Counted from the stretch's first letter, positions 7,563 through 16,360 are shown. The stretch: 52,670 nucleotides of DNA from an uncultured Bacteroidia bacterium (GCA_902767725.1 CACXIM010000036.1:1-52670); one strand, 5' to 3'. A program made the numbers and translations. Notes: generated by a model from the sequence alone, not told the origin.

Positions 7563-8324
7563 ATGGATAACAAAGCGGAAAGACGGAAGTTTCTGGGTAG
7601 CCTCATCGTGCCTCTGCTCATCGTGACAACGATGTGGGTGGTGAAGATTGTTGAGGTTTCGTTGGGTGTCAACTTGGGCCGTTGGGGTGTCACACCGCAT
7701 TCCTTGCATGGCTTGGTTGGTGTCTTTACCTTGCCTTTTCTGCATGCCAATTGGGAACACTTGCTTTCCAATTCCGTTCCCATCCTCGTGTTAGGGACGG
7801 CCTTGTACTATTGTTATCCCACCCTCGCCAACCGCGTCTTGCTCATCACCTATCTTGCGAGTGGCTTGATTACATGGTGCATCGGCAATCCCAACTCAAC
7901 CCACATAGGTGCGAGTGCGCTCGTTTATGGCCTTAACCTCTTCCTTATCACGAGCGGTTTTATCCGAGGCAACCGCTTTCTTATTGTCGTATCGCTTATC
8001 ATGGTGTTCCTCTATGGAAGCTTTATCTGGGGCATGATTCCGTCGTTGGCCATACCTCAAAACATCTCATGGGAAGGCCACCTCAGTGGAGCTATCATAG
8101 GCGTGTTGTTGGCTTTCTTTTTGCGCAAGGAGGGACCACAGAAAGAGGTGTATCATTGGGATGAAGAGGATGAAGAGGATGACACTTCGACAGGCTCAGC
8201 GACAGGCTCAGCGACAGGCTCAGTGTCCGATGTTTCAACAGACTCAACGACTGAAAAACCTTATTGGGATGTTCCTACCCCGAGTGATGAAGAGTTGACG
8301 GTGCGTTACCGTTTCAGACATTAA
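7563..8324 (+). CDS. Rhomboid-family intramembrane serine protease
   Basis: 253 residues from MDNKAERRKF. About six membrane segments. HANWEHLLSN (61-70) is the rhomboid H-x-x-W-x-H-L-x-x-N motif of TM2. The catalytic serine is S118 in IGASALVYG, and the catalytic histidine is H173 in EGHLSGAIIG. The family cleaves membrane proteins within the bilayer. After the last helix comes an acidic tail of about 60 residues with three TGSA units, encoded by a 12-bp tandem repeat related to a palindromic repeat at 14733-14791. The stop shares its TTAA with the convergent SGNH gene. Confidence 0.85.
   Translation: MDNKAERRKFLGSLIVPLLIVTTMWVVKIVEVSLGVNLGRWGVTPHSLHGLVGVFTLPFLHANWEHLLSNSVPILVLGTALYYCYPTLANRVLLITYLASGLITWCIGNPNSTHIGASALVYGLNLFLITSGFIRGNRFLIVVSLIMVFLYGSFIWGMIPSLAIPQNISWEGHLSGAIIGVLLAFFLRKEGPQKEVYHWDEEDEEDDTSTGSATGSATGSVSDVSTDSTTEKPYWDVPTPSDEELTVRYRFRH
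8185..8223 (+). repeat. 12-bp tandem repeat inside the rhomboid tail
   Basis: Three copies of GACAGGCTCAGC/G, preceded by CTTC. The TTCGACAGGCTCA start is identical to the left arm of the palindrome at 14733-14745, so the tail appears to come from an expanded repeat arm. It encodes TGSATGSATGSV. Confidence 0.6.
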
Positions 8325-9043
8325 ACCGGCTCAATGGTGATATAGTCCAGCACCTGCTCGGCAATGTCTTTTTGTCCTTCTGCGTTAGGATGCCATTGGC
8401 TTTTGTGAATTCCTGTCAGGTCGATGCAATCCACGTCATAATGATTGGCTATACGGTGAATTGATGAAAGGAATTCGGCGCGTCTTAATTCAGTCACACC
8501 GCCGGTGCCGAGGTTCATGTCGAGCAGGAAATACAGCTTGGCTTTGGGATAAAGCGCTTGGAGTTTCTCAAATAGATAAGCCAGGGCTGGACGGAACTCG
8601 CATAGCTGCTCCTCGGTCCAGTCGGAATAGATGTAATCGCCCAGAGACACTATTGGTCCCTCATCGTCATGGGCGCAGGCATCGTTGGTGGCACCGAAGA
8701 TGAAAATCACATCGGGATGGCCTAAGTCGTCCATGCGGCGAATGAAGGAGTATTGTCCATAATAGTCCACATAGTCGTAATTGCACATCAAAGCGCCTGA
8801 AAACGAGTTGTTTCTTTCGAGAATCCAGCCAGTAGAATCTGCTACTTGTGCCCACCACATCTGTTCAACGCCTGTAAGGCCAATATTATGGTAGGGATAA
8901 ACATTGTTTGAGTCGGGATGTACATAGCCTTCGTATGACGAATAGCTGTCGCCCAATATCGAGAAACGGATGGGTTCGGGTGTCTTTACGCAGGCCGACA
9001 TGATGATGGCCAATGCAAATAAAAGTAATATTATCTTTTTCAT
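8321..9043 (-). CDS. SGNH/GDSL-hydrolase lipoprotein
   Basis: 240 residues from the ATG at 9043; an in-frame TTG at 9049 overlaps the upstream stop. It has a lipoprotein signal with lipobox IMSAC. Block I is FSILGDSYSSYEG (nucleophile Ser in GDS), block III is FGATNDA (oxyanion Asn), and the C-terminal block is DLTGIHKSQWHPN with the catalytic D-x-x-H (DLTGIH or HPN). It is probably an esterase or acetylxylan-type deacetylase on the cell surface or in the periplasm. It is the last gene of the 11618-8321 operon. Confidence 0.75.
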   Translation of the reverse strand: MKKIILLLFALAIIMSACVKTPEPIRFSILGDSYSSYEGYVHPDSNNVYPYHNIGLTGVEQMWWAQVADSTGWILERNNSFSGALMCNYDYVDYYGQYSFIRRMDDLGHPDVIFIFGATNDACAHDDEGPIVSLGDYIYSDWTEEQLCEFRPALAYLFEKLQALYPKAKLYFLLDMNLGTGGVTELRRAEFLSSIHRIANHYDVDCIDLTGIHKSQWHPNAEGQKDIAEQVLDYITIEPV

Positions 9044-9045
9044 AT

Positions 9046-10698
9046 TCAATTGATTATAATCATTTCTGTCCTGCGGTTCAAGGCGCGATGCTCTTCAGTG
9101 TCGTTGGCGACTATGGGCTTTGTGGCGCCATAGCCTTTGGCTGTCAACCGTGATTCTTCGATACCGTTGGCAATCAAGGCTTTCTTGACCGATTCGGCTC
9201 GGTCGGAGGAAAGTTTCAAGTTGTAGTTGTCGTTGCCTACATTGTCGGTATGGCCGGCAAGCTCCACCTTCAAGTCGGGATTGCGCTTGAGGAAGGTAGT
9301 CAAAATCTGAATGCCCGACTCTGAGTCAGCCGTCAAAGCAGCACTGTTGAATTCAAACTGTATGTTTTGCAACACAACGGCATCGCCAGGTGTAAGCTCT
9401 ACCACATCGACGGAGGCGAGGTAATTTGCCGAGTCGGGACGAATTTCTTCGGGCAACTCGAAGGTGTAGATGTCGTATCCACCTTTACTTCCCTCGCGTT
9501 GCGAGGAGATAAATGCCGTTTTGCCATCTGCAGCCACAAAGAAGTTAATCTCGTCGCCGTTTGTGTTGATAGGAAAACCGAGATTGACTGGCTCCTGCCA
9601 TTGTTCGTCGGTGCCACGGCGGCTCATGAAGAGGTCGAAACCGCCCATGCCGATGTGCTTGTCCGAAGAGAAATAGAGTGTGCGTCCATCAGGATGCAGG
9701 AAAGGAGCCATCTCAGTGCCTTGCGTGTTGATGGGTGAGCCCACATTCTGGGGCTCGCCCCAACTGCCGTCTGTGTTGCGCTTGGCGCAATAGATGTCGG
9801 CATTGCCGTTTCGGCGCGACACGAAATAGAGTTCCTTGCCGTCGCTGCTTACGCAAGGCTGCGACTCCCAGCTCCTCGTGTTGATGCCTTCTGACAAACG
9901 TCTTGGCATGGCCCATTGTCCGTCTTTCCATTCCGAGACATAGATGTCGCAGCTGCTGTCGCGTGTCCAGCCGCAACCAGTAAGGTAGAGCTTTTTGCCA
10001 TCTGCGGAAATGAACGCTGCACCAGGGTCGACGTCCTGCGGGAAATCGGCAAAGGCAAGCTGTTGAGGCTCGGACCATTGTTCGCCATCCCATTGCGAAA
10101 CGAATAGGAATTCTTTTTGGTAGCCGTTGCCCATGGGCATCTTGCGTGTAAACAAAAGCTGCGCTCCGTCAAACGAAAGCATGTTCACATATTCGTCATC
10201 GTTGGTGTTGACGGCATCTCCTAAACTCTTTGGTGTGAAAGCAACAGGGTGGGAGATGGCGTTGTCGCGGAAAGTGGCCAATTCAAGCATCTCAGCCACA
10301 GTAGCATTGTTGGCCGCTTGCGGGAATCCCTTTGATTGGTACCACCGCAACAACGTGACTTCGCGTTTGTATGAACCTTGCCTGTCGAATAATCTTGCCA
10401 AAGTGATGGCGGCAGGAGGGAAGGCCATCGAGTCGTTGGCCAAGGCTTTCTCATAGCCTAGCATAGCCAAGTCAAAATCTTGGGTCTCCATTCCGATTTC
10501 CCCTTGCAAGAGCCAAGCTTCGGCATAGTTCGGGTCTTCCACGATGGCTTTGAGGACTTGTTGGTATGCCTTCTTGTAGTCGCGTTTCATAAAAGACTCT
10601 TCTGCTGCTTCGTAAGCCTTCACGGCTTTCTTTGGGTGTTGTGCGAAGGCTGTAGATGCCAAGGCGATGAAAAACAGTATGGCTGCCAAACGTTTCAT
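9046..10698 (-). CDS. OmpA-family envelope protein with TPR and PD40 propeller (PorE-like)
   Basis: 550 residues with a signal peptide cut after about STAFAQ (residue 19). Order of domains: TPR helices (about 20-110, 'AYEAAEESFMKRDYKKAYQ' and following), a PD40/WD40-like beta-propeller (about 150-420, repeated 'G.. LYF.S.. GGFDIY' units), and a C-terminal OmpA peptidoglycan-binding domain (about 440-550, with the GHTDN and NRRTE motifs). This resembles the type IX protein PorE but has no lipobox and no carboxypeptidase-regulatory insert, so it may be a paralogue. It overlaps the upstream gene by 4 bp; the SGNH gene follows 2 bp after its stop. Confidence 0.75.
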   Translation of the reverse strand: MKRLAAILFFIALASTAFAQHPKKAVKAYEAAEESFMKRDYKKAYQQVLKAIVEDPNYAEAWLLQGEIGMETQDFDLAMLGYEKALANDSMAFPPAAITLARLFDRQGSYKREVTLLRWYQSKGFPQAANNATVAEMLELATFRDNAISHPVAFTPKSLGDAVNTNDDEYVNMLSFDGAQLLFTRKMPMGNGYQKEFLFVSQWDGEQWSEPQQLAFADFPQDVDPGAAFISADGKKLYLTGCGWTRDSSCDIYVSEWKDGQWAMPRRLSEGINTRSWESQPCVSSDGKELYFVSRRNGNADIYCAKRNTDGSWGEPQNVGSPINTQGTEMAPFLHPDGRTLYFSSDKHIGMGGFDLFMSRRGTDEQWQEPVNLGFPINTNGDEINFFVAADGKTAFISSQREGSKGGYDIYTFELPEEIRPDSANYLASVDVVELTPGDAVVLQNIQFEFNSAALTADSESGIQILTTFLKRNPDLKVELAGHTDNVGNDNYNLKLSSDRAESVKKALIANGIEESRLTAKGYGATKPIVANDTEEHRALNRRTEMIIIN

Positions 10699-11618
10699 TT
10701 TTTCTTGTTTTTCAGTTCTTTCTCAATCCATTTGCGGTAGTCCACCACCCATGCTCTTGCAGTCATGGAGGGGGAGGTCTCAGCGGTGACGAAGCATCGT
10801 CCATAATCGAAGAAGCAGATGCCTTCAATTTGTGCTCCAGCCAGTTGGGACATCTCAAAGCGATGGTTGGGGAGCTCCGTTCCTGCCTCGTCGAAGTCGA
10901 AGATAATAAACAGGAAGGGTTTCCAAATGCTCTTGACATAGCCTACCAGGACTAAGATCCGATTTTCACGGTCGTAGTCGGCGCCTGTAATCAGTCCTTG
11001 TGAGTCGAAGCCGTTGACCACTTCTGCTACCTGTTCCTTCCTATTTTTCGAGAGGCGATACAGCCGCGTTGTGCCCGTCTCCCAGCCTTTGCTTAAAAGG
11101 TAAAGATAATCCTTGGTGGCAAAAACGGCTTCGCAATCAAAATCATGAGCCTGTTTCCTTTTCTCAAAGCTCGTCTGGTCGGCAAAGCTGAAACGGATTG
11201 AATCGGCCTGTATGGAAGTGTCGCCTTCGGCTGGAATGGATGATAAGGGAAAAGTATAGATTCTCAAATTCTTTCGACTGCCTTTATTGTTGCCAAAGTC
11301 ACCGACAAATACCGTCTCGCCATCAGTGCAAACATCTTCCCAGTCCTTGTTTTTTACATTGGATAATGTGATTTTTTGGACGACTTGGAAGTTAGTGGTG
11401 TCGAGTGCGAATAAGATGGGCTTGCCACCGCTGTCATTATGGGTCCAAAGGCGTCCGTTATGGAAGAAAAGCCCTGAAGTCTCACTCACTTCCTTGGGCA
11501 ACTCGGCTTTGAGTTGCGGGAGATAGATAGGGGAGTGGGTCGCTATGCCATTTTCCTGGGCTTTGGCCCAAGGAAGAAAAGCAAATATTATTAGGATGAG
11601 AAACAATCCTTTTTTCAT
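10695..11618 (-). CDS. Secreted beta-propeller protein, SdiA-regulated/phytase-like
   Basis: 307 residues with a signal peptide (about 1-20, ending KAQ). The body has repeated short beta blades. LPKEVSETSGLFFHNGRLWTHNDSGG and DWEDVCTDGETVFVGDFGNN resemble esterase-like-phytase or SdiA-regulated propellers. No catalytic residues can be assigned with confidence, and no C-terminal sorting domain is seen. First gene of the operon with the OmpA-family and SGNH genes (ATGA overlap). Confidence 0.55.
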   Translation of the reverse strand: MKKGLFLILIIFAFLPWAKAQENGIATHSPIYLPQLKAELPKEVSETSGLFFHNGRLWTHNDSGGKPILFALDTTNFQVVQKITLSNVKNKDWEDVCTDGETVFVGDFGNNKGSRKNLRIYTFPLSSIPAEGDTSIQADSIRFSFADQTSFEKRKQAHDFDCEAVFATKDYLYLLSKGWETGTTRLYRLSKNRKEQVAEVVNGFDSQGLITGADYDRENRILVLVGYVKSIWKPFLFIIFDFDEAGTELPNHRFEMSQLAGAQIEGICFFDYGRCFVTAETSPSMTARAWVVDYRKWIEKELKNKKK

Positions 11619-11639
11619 GAGTCAAGAATTATTAAGGTG

Positions 11640-11647
11640 CAAAACTA
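11640..11647 (-). promoter_or_regulatory. -7 element of the propeller/OmpA/SGNH operon
   Basis: Minus-strand TAGTTTTG, 21 nt before the ATG at 11618. A -33 TTTG is not obvious. Confidence 0.45.
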
Positions 11648-11673
11648 AGCATTTTTGTTGGAATATGGGTGAC

Positions 11674-11710
11674 AAAAAAACGGGGCTGCCTTTTCGTGGC
11701 GTCCCCGTTT
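11674..11710 (-). terminator. Intrinsic terminator of ffh-folD
   Basis: AAACGGGG (11678-11685) pairs with CCCCGTTT (11703-11710). On the minus strand the hairpin is followed by a run of seven Ts. It lies 22 nt after the folD stop. Confidence 0.8.
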
Positions 11711-11732
11711 CCATTAAAAACCATGAAAAACT

Positions 11733-12617
11733 TTATTTTGGATACACTTCGCCTTTTGCGGCTTTCAGTGTGTTTTGCAATAGCGAAACGATGGTCATAG
11801 GACCTACGCCACCAGGGACGGGCGTGATTTTGGATGCCACCTTGTAGACTTCGTCATAGTCCACATCGCCCATGATTTTGTAACCCTTCGGACTGGTTGG
11901 GTCGTCAATGCGGTGGATGCCCACGTCGATGACCACGGCGCCGGGTTTCACCATGTCGGCGGTCACAAAGCCCTGCTTGCCGATGGCAGCCACGAGGATG
12001 TCGGCATTGCGGCAAATCTCAGGTAGGTTCTTCGTGCGGCTATGGCACAGCGTCACCGTTGAGTCGATGCCCTTGCGCGACATGAGGATGGCCATGGGCG
12101 TACCTACGATGTTGGAACGACCCAATACGACGACATTTTTGCCAACGGTTTCAATGCCAGAACGTTTGATGAGTTCCATGATGCCATTGGGCGTGGCAGG
12201 GATGTAGCAAGGATGTCCAAGCTGCATGCGACCTGCGTTGATACTAGTGAAGCCATCCACGTCCTTCTTCGGGTTGATGGCGTTGATGACCTTGTTTTCG
12301 TCGATGTGCTTCGGCAAAGGCAGCTGGATGATGTAGCCGTCAATCTCAGGGTCGTTGTTGAGGAATTCCACCATGTCGAGCATCTCTTTCTCGGTTGTGG
12401 TTTCGGGCAGACGATACACCGAAGAGGTCATGCCCACTGAGTGGCAGGCTTTCTCCTTTGATGCTACGTATGTCTTGCTGGCGCCATCTTCGCCCACGAT
12501 AACAGCAGCCAGATGTGGGGCAGCGATGCCATGGTCAATCATGTCAGCGACTTCTGCCGCAATCTCTTTCTTAATCTGTTCGGAAATTAGTTTTCCATCT
12601 ATAATCTTGTTATCCAT
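11733..12617 (-). CDS. folD: Bifunctional methylene-THF dehydrogenase/methenyl-THF cyclohydrolase
   Basis: 294 residues from MDNKIIDGKLIS at 12617. A longer open frame to 12791 overlaps the end of ffh and is not the real start. FolD signatures: YVASKEKAC (catalytic Lys region), DGYIIQLPLPKHID, VVVLGRSNIVGTPMA (NADP site) and PVPGGVGPMT. The enzyme interconverts 5,10-methylene- and 10-formyl-THF in the cytosol, feeding purine and fMet synthesis. It also matches the glycine-cleavage gene gcvT elsewhere in the window. It follows ffh by 11 bp in the same operon and ends at an intrinsic terminator. Confidence 0.95.
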   Translation of the reverse strand: MDNKIIDGKLISEQIKKEIAAEVADMIDHGIAAPHLAAVIVGEDGASKTYVASKEKACHSVGMTSSVYRLPETTTEKEMLDMVEFLNNDPEIDGYIIQLPLPKHIDENKVINAINPKKDVDGFTSINAGRMQLGHPCYIPATPNGIMELIKRSGIETVGKNVVVLGRSNIVGTPMAILMSRKGIDSTVTLCHSRTKNLPEICRNADILVAAIGKQGFVTADMVKPGAVVIDVGIHRIDDPTSPKGYKIMGDVDYDEVYKVASKITPVPGGVGPMTIVSLLQNTLKAAKGEVYPK

Positions 12618-12628
12618 AGTGTTGGTGT

Positions 12629-13941
12629 TTATCTTCTTCTCATTGCGTTGGCCATGCGCATCATCTTTTTGCCACCGCCGGTGGTCATCATGCGCATCAT
12701 CTTCGAGGTTTCCTCGAACTGCTTCACGAGTCGGTTCACTTCCACGATGCTCGTGCCACTGCCATGCCGTTGAGCAGTTTAGGATTCTCACGTTCGGCAG
12801 GTGTCATCGAATAGATGATGGCCTCAATGCTCTTGAAGGCGTCGTCGTCGATTTCCTCTCCCTTCATGGCTTTGTCCATGCCAGGAATCATGCTGGCCAA
12901 GTCCTTGAGGTTACCCATCTTCTTGATTTGCTGGATCTGCTTCAGGAAGTCGTTGTAGTTGAACTCGTTTTTGGCGAGTTTCTTCTGCAACTTGCGGGCT
13001 TCCTCTTCGTCGAACTGTTCTTGGGCGCGCTCCACGAGTGAGACGATGTCGCCCATGCCGAGGATACGGTCGGCCATGCGTTTGGGATGGAACACGTCCA
13101 AGGCGTCCATCTTCTCGCCGATACCGACGAACTTGATGGGTTTCTCCACCACCGTGCGGATGGTAAGAGCAGCACCGCCGCGGGTGTCGCCGTCCAACTT
13201 GGTCAGCACCACGCCGTCGAAGTCCAAGCGGTCGTTGAAGGCTTTGGCCGTGTTCACGGCATCCTGACCCGTCATGGCATCCACCACAAACAAGGTCTCA
13301 TGCGGATGTACAGATTCCTTGATATTGGCGATCTCGTTCATCATTTCCTCGTCGACAGCTAAACGACCGGCAGTATCGATGATGACCACGTTCTTGCCTT
13401 GACTCTGAGCATGCTTGATGGCATTTTGTGCAATCTGTACGGGATTCTTGTTGCCTTCTTCACTATAGACCTCAACTTCCACCTGCTGCCCCAACACCTT
13501 CAACTGCTCGATAGCGGCGGGACGGTACACGTCACCAGCCACCAGCAAGACTTGCTTGCTGCGTTTACGCTTCAGATAAGAAGCTAATTTAGCTGAAAAA
13601 GTGGTCTTACCCGAACCTTGCAGACCTGCAATCAAAATGATGCTCGGCTGGCCTTTCAGGTTGATGTCGACAGCGTCGCCACCCATGAGTTCGGCCAACT
13701 CGTCGTGGACGATTTTGACCATCATGTCGCCCGGTTTCACCGAGGTGAGAATCTCTTGTCCGAGGGCCTTCTCCTTGATGTTGTTGGTGACATCCTTGGC
13801 AATTTTATAGCTGACGTCGGCATCCAACAGGGCGCGACGGATCTCTTTCATCGTATCGGCAATGTTCACCTCAGTGATATATGCCTGTCCTCTAAGGACT
13901 TTGAACGAACGTTCTAGTTTTTCGCTTAAACCTTCAAACAT
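12629..13941 (-). CDS. ffh: Signal recognition particle protein Ffh, with an apparent C-terminal frameshift
   Basis: The N and G domains are intact: GLQGSGKTTFSAKL (P-loop), DTAGRLAVDEEMM, TKLDGDTRGG. Translation from 13941 leaves the Ffh sequence after NPKLLNG (near 12766) and stops at 12736. The expected remainder continues in another frame from 12763: GSGTSIVEVNRLVKQFEE, then the Met-rich tail, ending RRR at a TAA at 12629. At the join only AT separates GGC from GGC, where other Ffh proteins carry about eight residues (SRRxRIAx). So roughly 22 nt seem deleted in the RNA-binding loop of the M domain. Ffh is normally essential, so a sequencing or assembly error is likely; a real truncation would remove 4.5S RNA binding. 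Operon with folD. Confidence 0.85.
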
Positions 13942-13961
13942 AGTTTTTCTAAATTTGGGCG

Positions 13962-13969
13962 CAAAGGTA
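13962..13969 (-). promoter_or_regulatory. -7 element of ffh-folD
   Basis: Minus-strand TACCTTTG, 20 nt before the ffh ATG. The -33 part would fall in the TTGTTGAATTG repeat. Confidence 0.45.
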
Positions 13970-13975
13970 AGAATT

Positions 13976-14016
13976 ATTGTTGAATTGTTTGAATGTTTAA
14001 TTGTTGAATTGTTTGG
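13976..14016. repeat. AT-rich TTGTTGAATTGTTTG direct repeat
   Basis: Two copies of TTGTTGAATTGTTTG separated by AATGTTTAA, lying between the divergent ffh and yggS promoters. Related sequence occurs at 17619-17650 and, as a large hairpin, inside the uvrA-like gene at 22962-23048. Confidence 0.55.
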
Positions 14017-14030
14017 AATGCGTATTTTTG
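14001..14030 (+). promoter_or_regulatory. Promoter of the YggS-family gene
   Basis: TTG at 14001-14003, 19 bp spacer, and TATTTTTG at 14023-14030. The -33 part lies within the TTGTTGAATTG repeat. Confidence 0.5.
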
Positions 14031-14052
14031 CACCATCAAAATTAGCTTAATC

Positions 14053-14724
14053 ATGATCAAGGAAAACTTGGAAAAAATCAGGGCAACGCTGCCCGAGTCA
14101 GTGACTTTGGTCGCCGTCAGCAAGACCAAGCCCGTTAGCGACTTGCAGGAAGCCTACGATGCAGGTCAGCGTATTTTCGGTGAAAACCATGCCCTTGAGA
14201 TGCGCGACAAGCACGAAGTCCTGCCAAAAGATATCCAATGGCACTTCATCGGTCACCTGCAGACCAACAAAATCAAATATATCATACCTTTCGTTACGCT
14301 CATCCATAGCATCGACTCGGCCAACTTGCTTGAAGCTGTCAACAAGGAAGCCAAAAAGCACGATCGCATAGTCGATTGTCTGCTGCAGTTCCACATTGCG
14401 ATGGAAGAGACGAAGTTCGGCCTCGATATGGATGAAGCCCGCCAGCTGCTTGATTCGGAAGCATTCAAGCAGATGCAGAATGTACGTATCTGTGGTGTGA
14501 TGGGTATGGCGACTTTTACTGACGATGAGGCTGAAGTCCGCAAGGAATTCAAACACCTGAAAGACATATTTGAAACCCTCAGGAAAGATTATTTTGCTGA
14601 CCAAATGCAATTCAAGCAGATTTCGATGGGCATGTCCGACGACTATCCGATTGCCGTTGAAGAAGGAGCAACTTTGGTGAGGGTGGGCAGCAAGATTTTC
14701 GGAGCAAGAAACTATAATGTTTAA
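14053..14724 (+). CDS. YggS/PROSC-family PLP homeostasis protein
   Basis: 223 residues. LVAVSKTKPV contains the PLP-binding Lys (about residue 19). FGENHALEM, WHFIGHLQTNKIKY, and the C-terminal ISMGMSDDYPIAVEEGATLVRVGSKIFG are family signatures. It is a single-domain TIM barrel that binds and buffers pyridoxal phosphate; no enzyme activity is established for the family. Cytosolic. A palindromic repeat follows the stop. Confidence 0.9.
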   Translation: MIKENLEKIRATLPESVTLVAVSKTKPVSDLQEAYDAGQRIFGENHALEMRDKHEVLPKDIQWHFIGHLQTNKIKYIIPFVTLIHSIDSANLLEAVNKEAKKHDRIVDCLLQFHIAMEETKFGLDMDEARQLLDSEAFKQMQNVRICGVMGMATFTDDEAEVRKEFKHLKDIFETLRKDYFADQMQFKQISMGMSDDYPIAVEEGATLVRVGSKIFGARNYNV

Positions 14725-14732
14725 TTCGGCCC

Positions 14733-14791
14733 TTCGACAGGCTCAGGGACCTTGACAAAACATGAAAGCCAAGGTCGTTGAGCCCGTCGAA
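14733..14791. repeat. REP-like palindrome with TTCGACAGGCTCA arms
   Basis: TTCGACAGGCTCA (14733-14745) pairs with TGAGCCCGTCGAA (14779-14791), and the inner ACCTTG pairs with CAAGGT. It fills the gap between yggS and the antiporter. The same left-arm sequence is read as coding repeat units in the rhomboid gene at 8185-8223. Confidence 0.65.
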
Positions 14792-14810
14792 ACGCCGCCA
14801 AGACAAGGAT

Positions 14811-15767
14811 ATGACTTCTTTAATACCTCTTTTATTACTCGCCGCAGGCTTCGTTGCCCTCATATTAGGTGCCAACTGGCTTGTCAACGGAGCCACTAGT
14901 GTGGGTATTCGTGCCAAGTTGTCGCCCCTCATCATCGGCCTGACCATCGTGGCTTTCGGCACCTCGTTGCCCGAGATGATTGTCAACGTGTTTTCCTGCG
15001 CCAAAGGTAGTCCAGGACTGGCCATCGGCAACATCATCGGGAGCAACACGATGAACATCTTGCTCATCTTGGGTGTGAGTGCCCTTGTGTGGCCTATCGA
15101 CGTGAGTCGCATCTCCATTCGTCGTGACATCCCGGTGGGCTTCGTCGCCACTCTCGCCATCACTTTGATGGCCAATTATTTCTTTACCGAAAAGGCTCAC
15201 ACCATCAATTGGATTGAAGGCATCATCCTTCTTGCGTTGGGCATCGGTTATCTGTTGCTGACCTTTATGAAAAAGGATCCACTGGAAGAAAGAGAAGAGG
15301 CACAACAAGCCATGCCTTGGGGAAAGACCATCCTGTCGCTTGTTTTTGGTATTGCTGGATTGTGGCTGGGCGGTGAACTTGTCTCTAACAATGCGCAGAT
15401 TTTGGCTCGCAACTGGGGCATGAGCGAAAGCACCATAGGCTTGACCATTGTGGCTACTGCCACCTCTTTGCCCGAACTCATCACTTCCTTTGTGGCTGCA
15501 TTGAAGAAGAATTCTGGCATTGCTATAGGTAATGTGTTGGGGTCAAATATCATGAATATTTTCATGGTGTTGGGTGTCAGTGCACTCATTACGCCATTGC
15601 CATTCGAGCCGATGATGAACAAACAGCTGCTGATACTCTTTGCTGCCAACGTGTTAATGCTGCTGTTCGTCTTTACTGGCAAAGGCCGCAAAATCTCACG
15701 TTGGGAAGGTGCCTTGCTCACCTTGGGCTATGTGGGATTCATGTGGTTCTCGTTGGTGATGCAATAA
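14811..15767 (+). CDS. Na+(K+)/Ca2+ exchanger-family antiporter, YrbG type
   Basis: 318 residues from MTSLIPLLLL at 14811; upstream starts lie inside the palindromic repeat. Ten membrane segments form two inverted halves, each with the alpha-repeat: GLTIVAFGTSLPEMIVN and GNIIGSNTMNILLILG in the first half, GLTIVATATSLPELITS and GNVLGSNIMNIFMVLG in the second. The Glu in each SLPE and the Asn in each GSN bind the ions. The family exports calcium in exchange for sodium at the inner membrane. Confidence 0.9.
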   Translation: MTSLIPLLLLAAGFVALILGANWLVNGATSVGIRAKLSPLIIGLTIVAFGTSLPEMIVNVFSCAKGSPGLAIGNIIGSNTMNILLILGVSALVWPIDVSRISIRRDIPVGFVATLAITLMANYFFTEKAHTINWIEGIILLALGIGYLLLTFMKKDPLEEREEAQQAMPWGKTILSLVFGIAGLWLGGELVSNNAQILARNWGMSESTIGLTIVATATSLPELITSFVAALKKNSGIAIGNVLGSNIMNIFMVLGVSALITPLPFEPMMNKQLLILFAANVLMLLFVFTGKGRKISRWEGALLTLGYVGFMWFSLVMQ

Positions 15768-15772
15768 AACAA

Positions 15773-15798
15773 TAGAGACGATGCATGCACCGTCTCTA
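15773..15798. terminator. Palindromic terminator between convergent genes
   Basis: TAGAGACG (15773-15780) and CGTCTCTA (15791-15798) flank a self-complementary TGCATGCA. It sits between the antiporter and the convergent lipoprotein gene and can serve both. The TAGAGACG head matches the terminator at 3131-3175. Confidence 0.55.
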
Positions 15799-15826
15799 CC
15801 TGTATGATTCATTTATTTTGTGGTCT

Positions 15827-16360
15827 TTAATCTTCAGCCAGCTGGAAGGCGGTCTTCACGGCGTTGTAATTGCTGTAGTCCACGTCGCTGCGGGTTGCAT
15901 ATACCGATGCTTCGATGGCCACAATCTTGAAGTCGTGGGTATCCGGACGCATTCCATCGTAAAAGTCGCTCTCTGTCCAGAAGAGGCGGATGCCACCATC
16001 GCTCAAGGTAGCCACTTCAATGGAAGCCTCGCAGTTGATGAGTATTTGTTGGCCGTTCTCGTCCGTACCCCAGTCTTGATAATAGTAGGTCAAAGGCACT
16101 TGCGACCAAGCTCCGTCTACGTCCATGTAAACGAGCACGGCACCATGGTTGAACACGTTGTTGTTGATGGCTGGATAGTCGATTTCAACCATCCATTGGC
16201 TATTATTGGCCTGCCATTGCCAATCGGAAGATTTGATGGTCAGGGTCGAAGAAGCCACGTTGGCGTTGCCATCATGTCCGGCAGGGCCTTGCGGTCCGCG
16301 GCATGAAGCCATGAATGAGATGGCTAGGATGGTCATGCAGATTAAACTTAACTTTTTCAT
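15827..16360 (-). CDS. Collagen-motif lipoprotein of unknown function
   Basis: 177 residues. Lipoprotein signal with lipobox FMASC (Cys at about 20), directly followed by a short collagen-like GPQGPAGHDG run, then a beta-rich domain of about 130 residues with many Trp and Tyr. This layout is common among Bacteroidales surface lipoproteins, but no function is known to me. It has its own promoter, whose -33 part overlaps the gcvT terminator. Confidence 0.65.
   Translation of the reverse strand: MKKLSLICMTILAISFMASCRGPQGPAGHDGNANVASSTLTIKSSDWQWQANNSQWMVEIDYPAINNNVFNHGAVLVYMDVDGAWSQVPLTYYYQDWGTDENGQQILINCEASIEVATLSDGGIRLFWTESDFYDGMRPDTHDFKIVAIEASVYATRSDVDYSNYNAVKTAFQLAED

Noticed and set aside
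8321-8324. Loss of a terminator between the rhomboid and SGNH genes
   Set aside because: The convergent genes overlap by their stop codons; antisense transcription may occur, but nothing in the sequence shows a regulatory role.
12617-12791. An N-terminal extension of FolD starting at 12791
   Set aside because: The extension is out of frame with and overlaps the conserved end of Ffh; the normal FolD start MDNKIIDGK lies at 12617.
14778-14810. An earlier TTG start for the antiporter
   Set aside because: It lies in the right arm of the REP-like palindrome; the ATG at 14811 begins directly with the first membrane segment.
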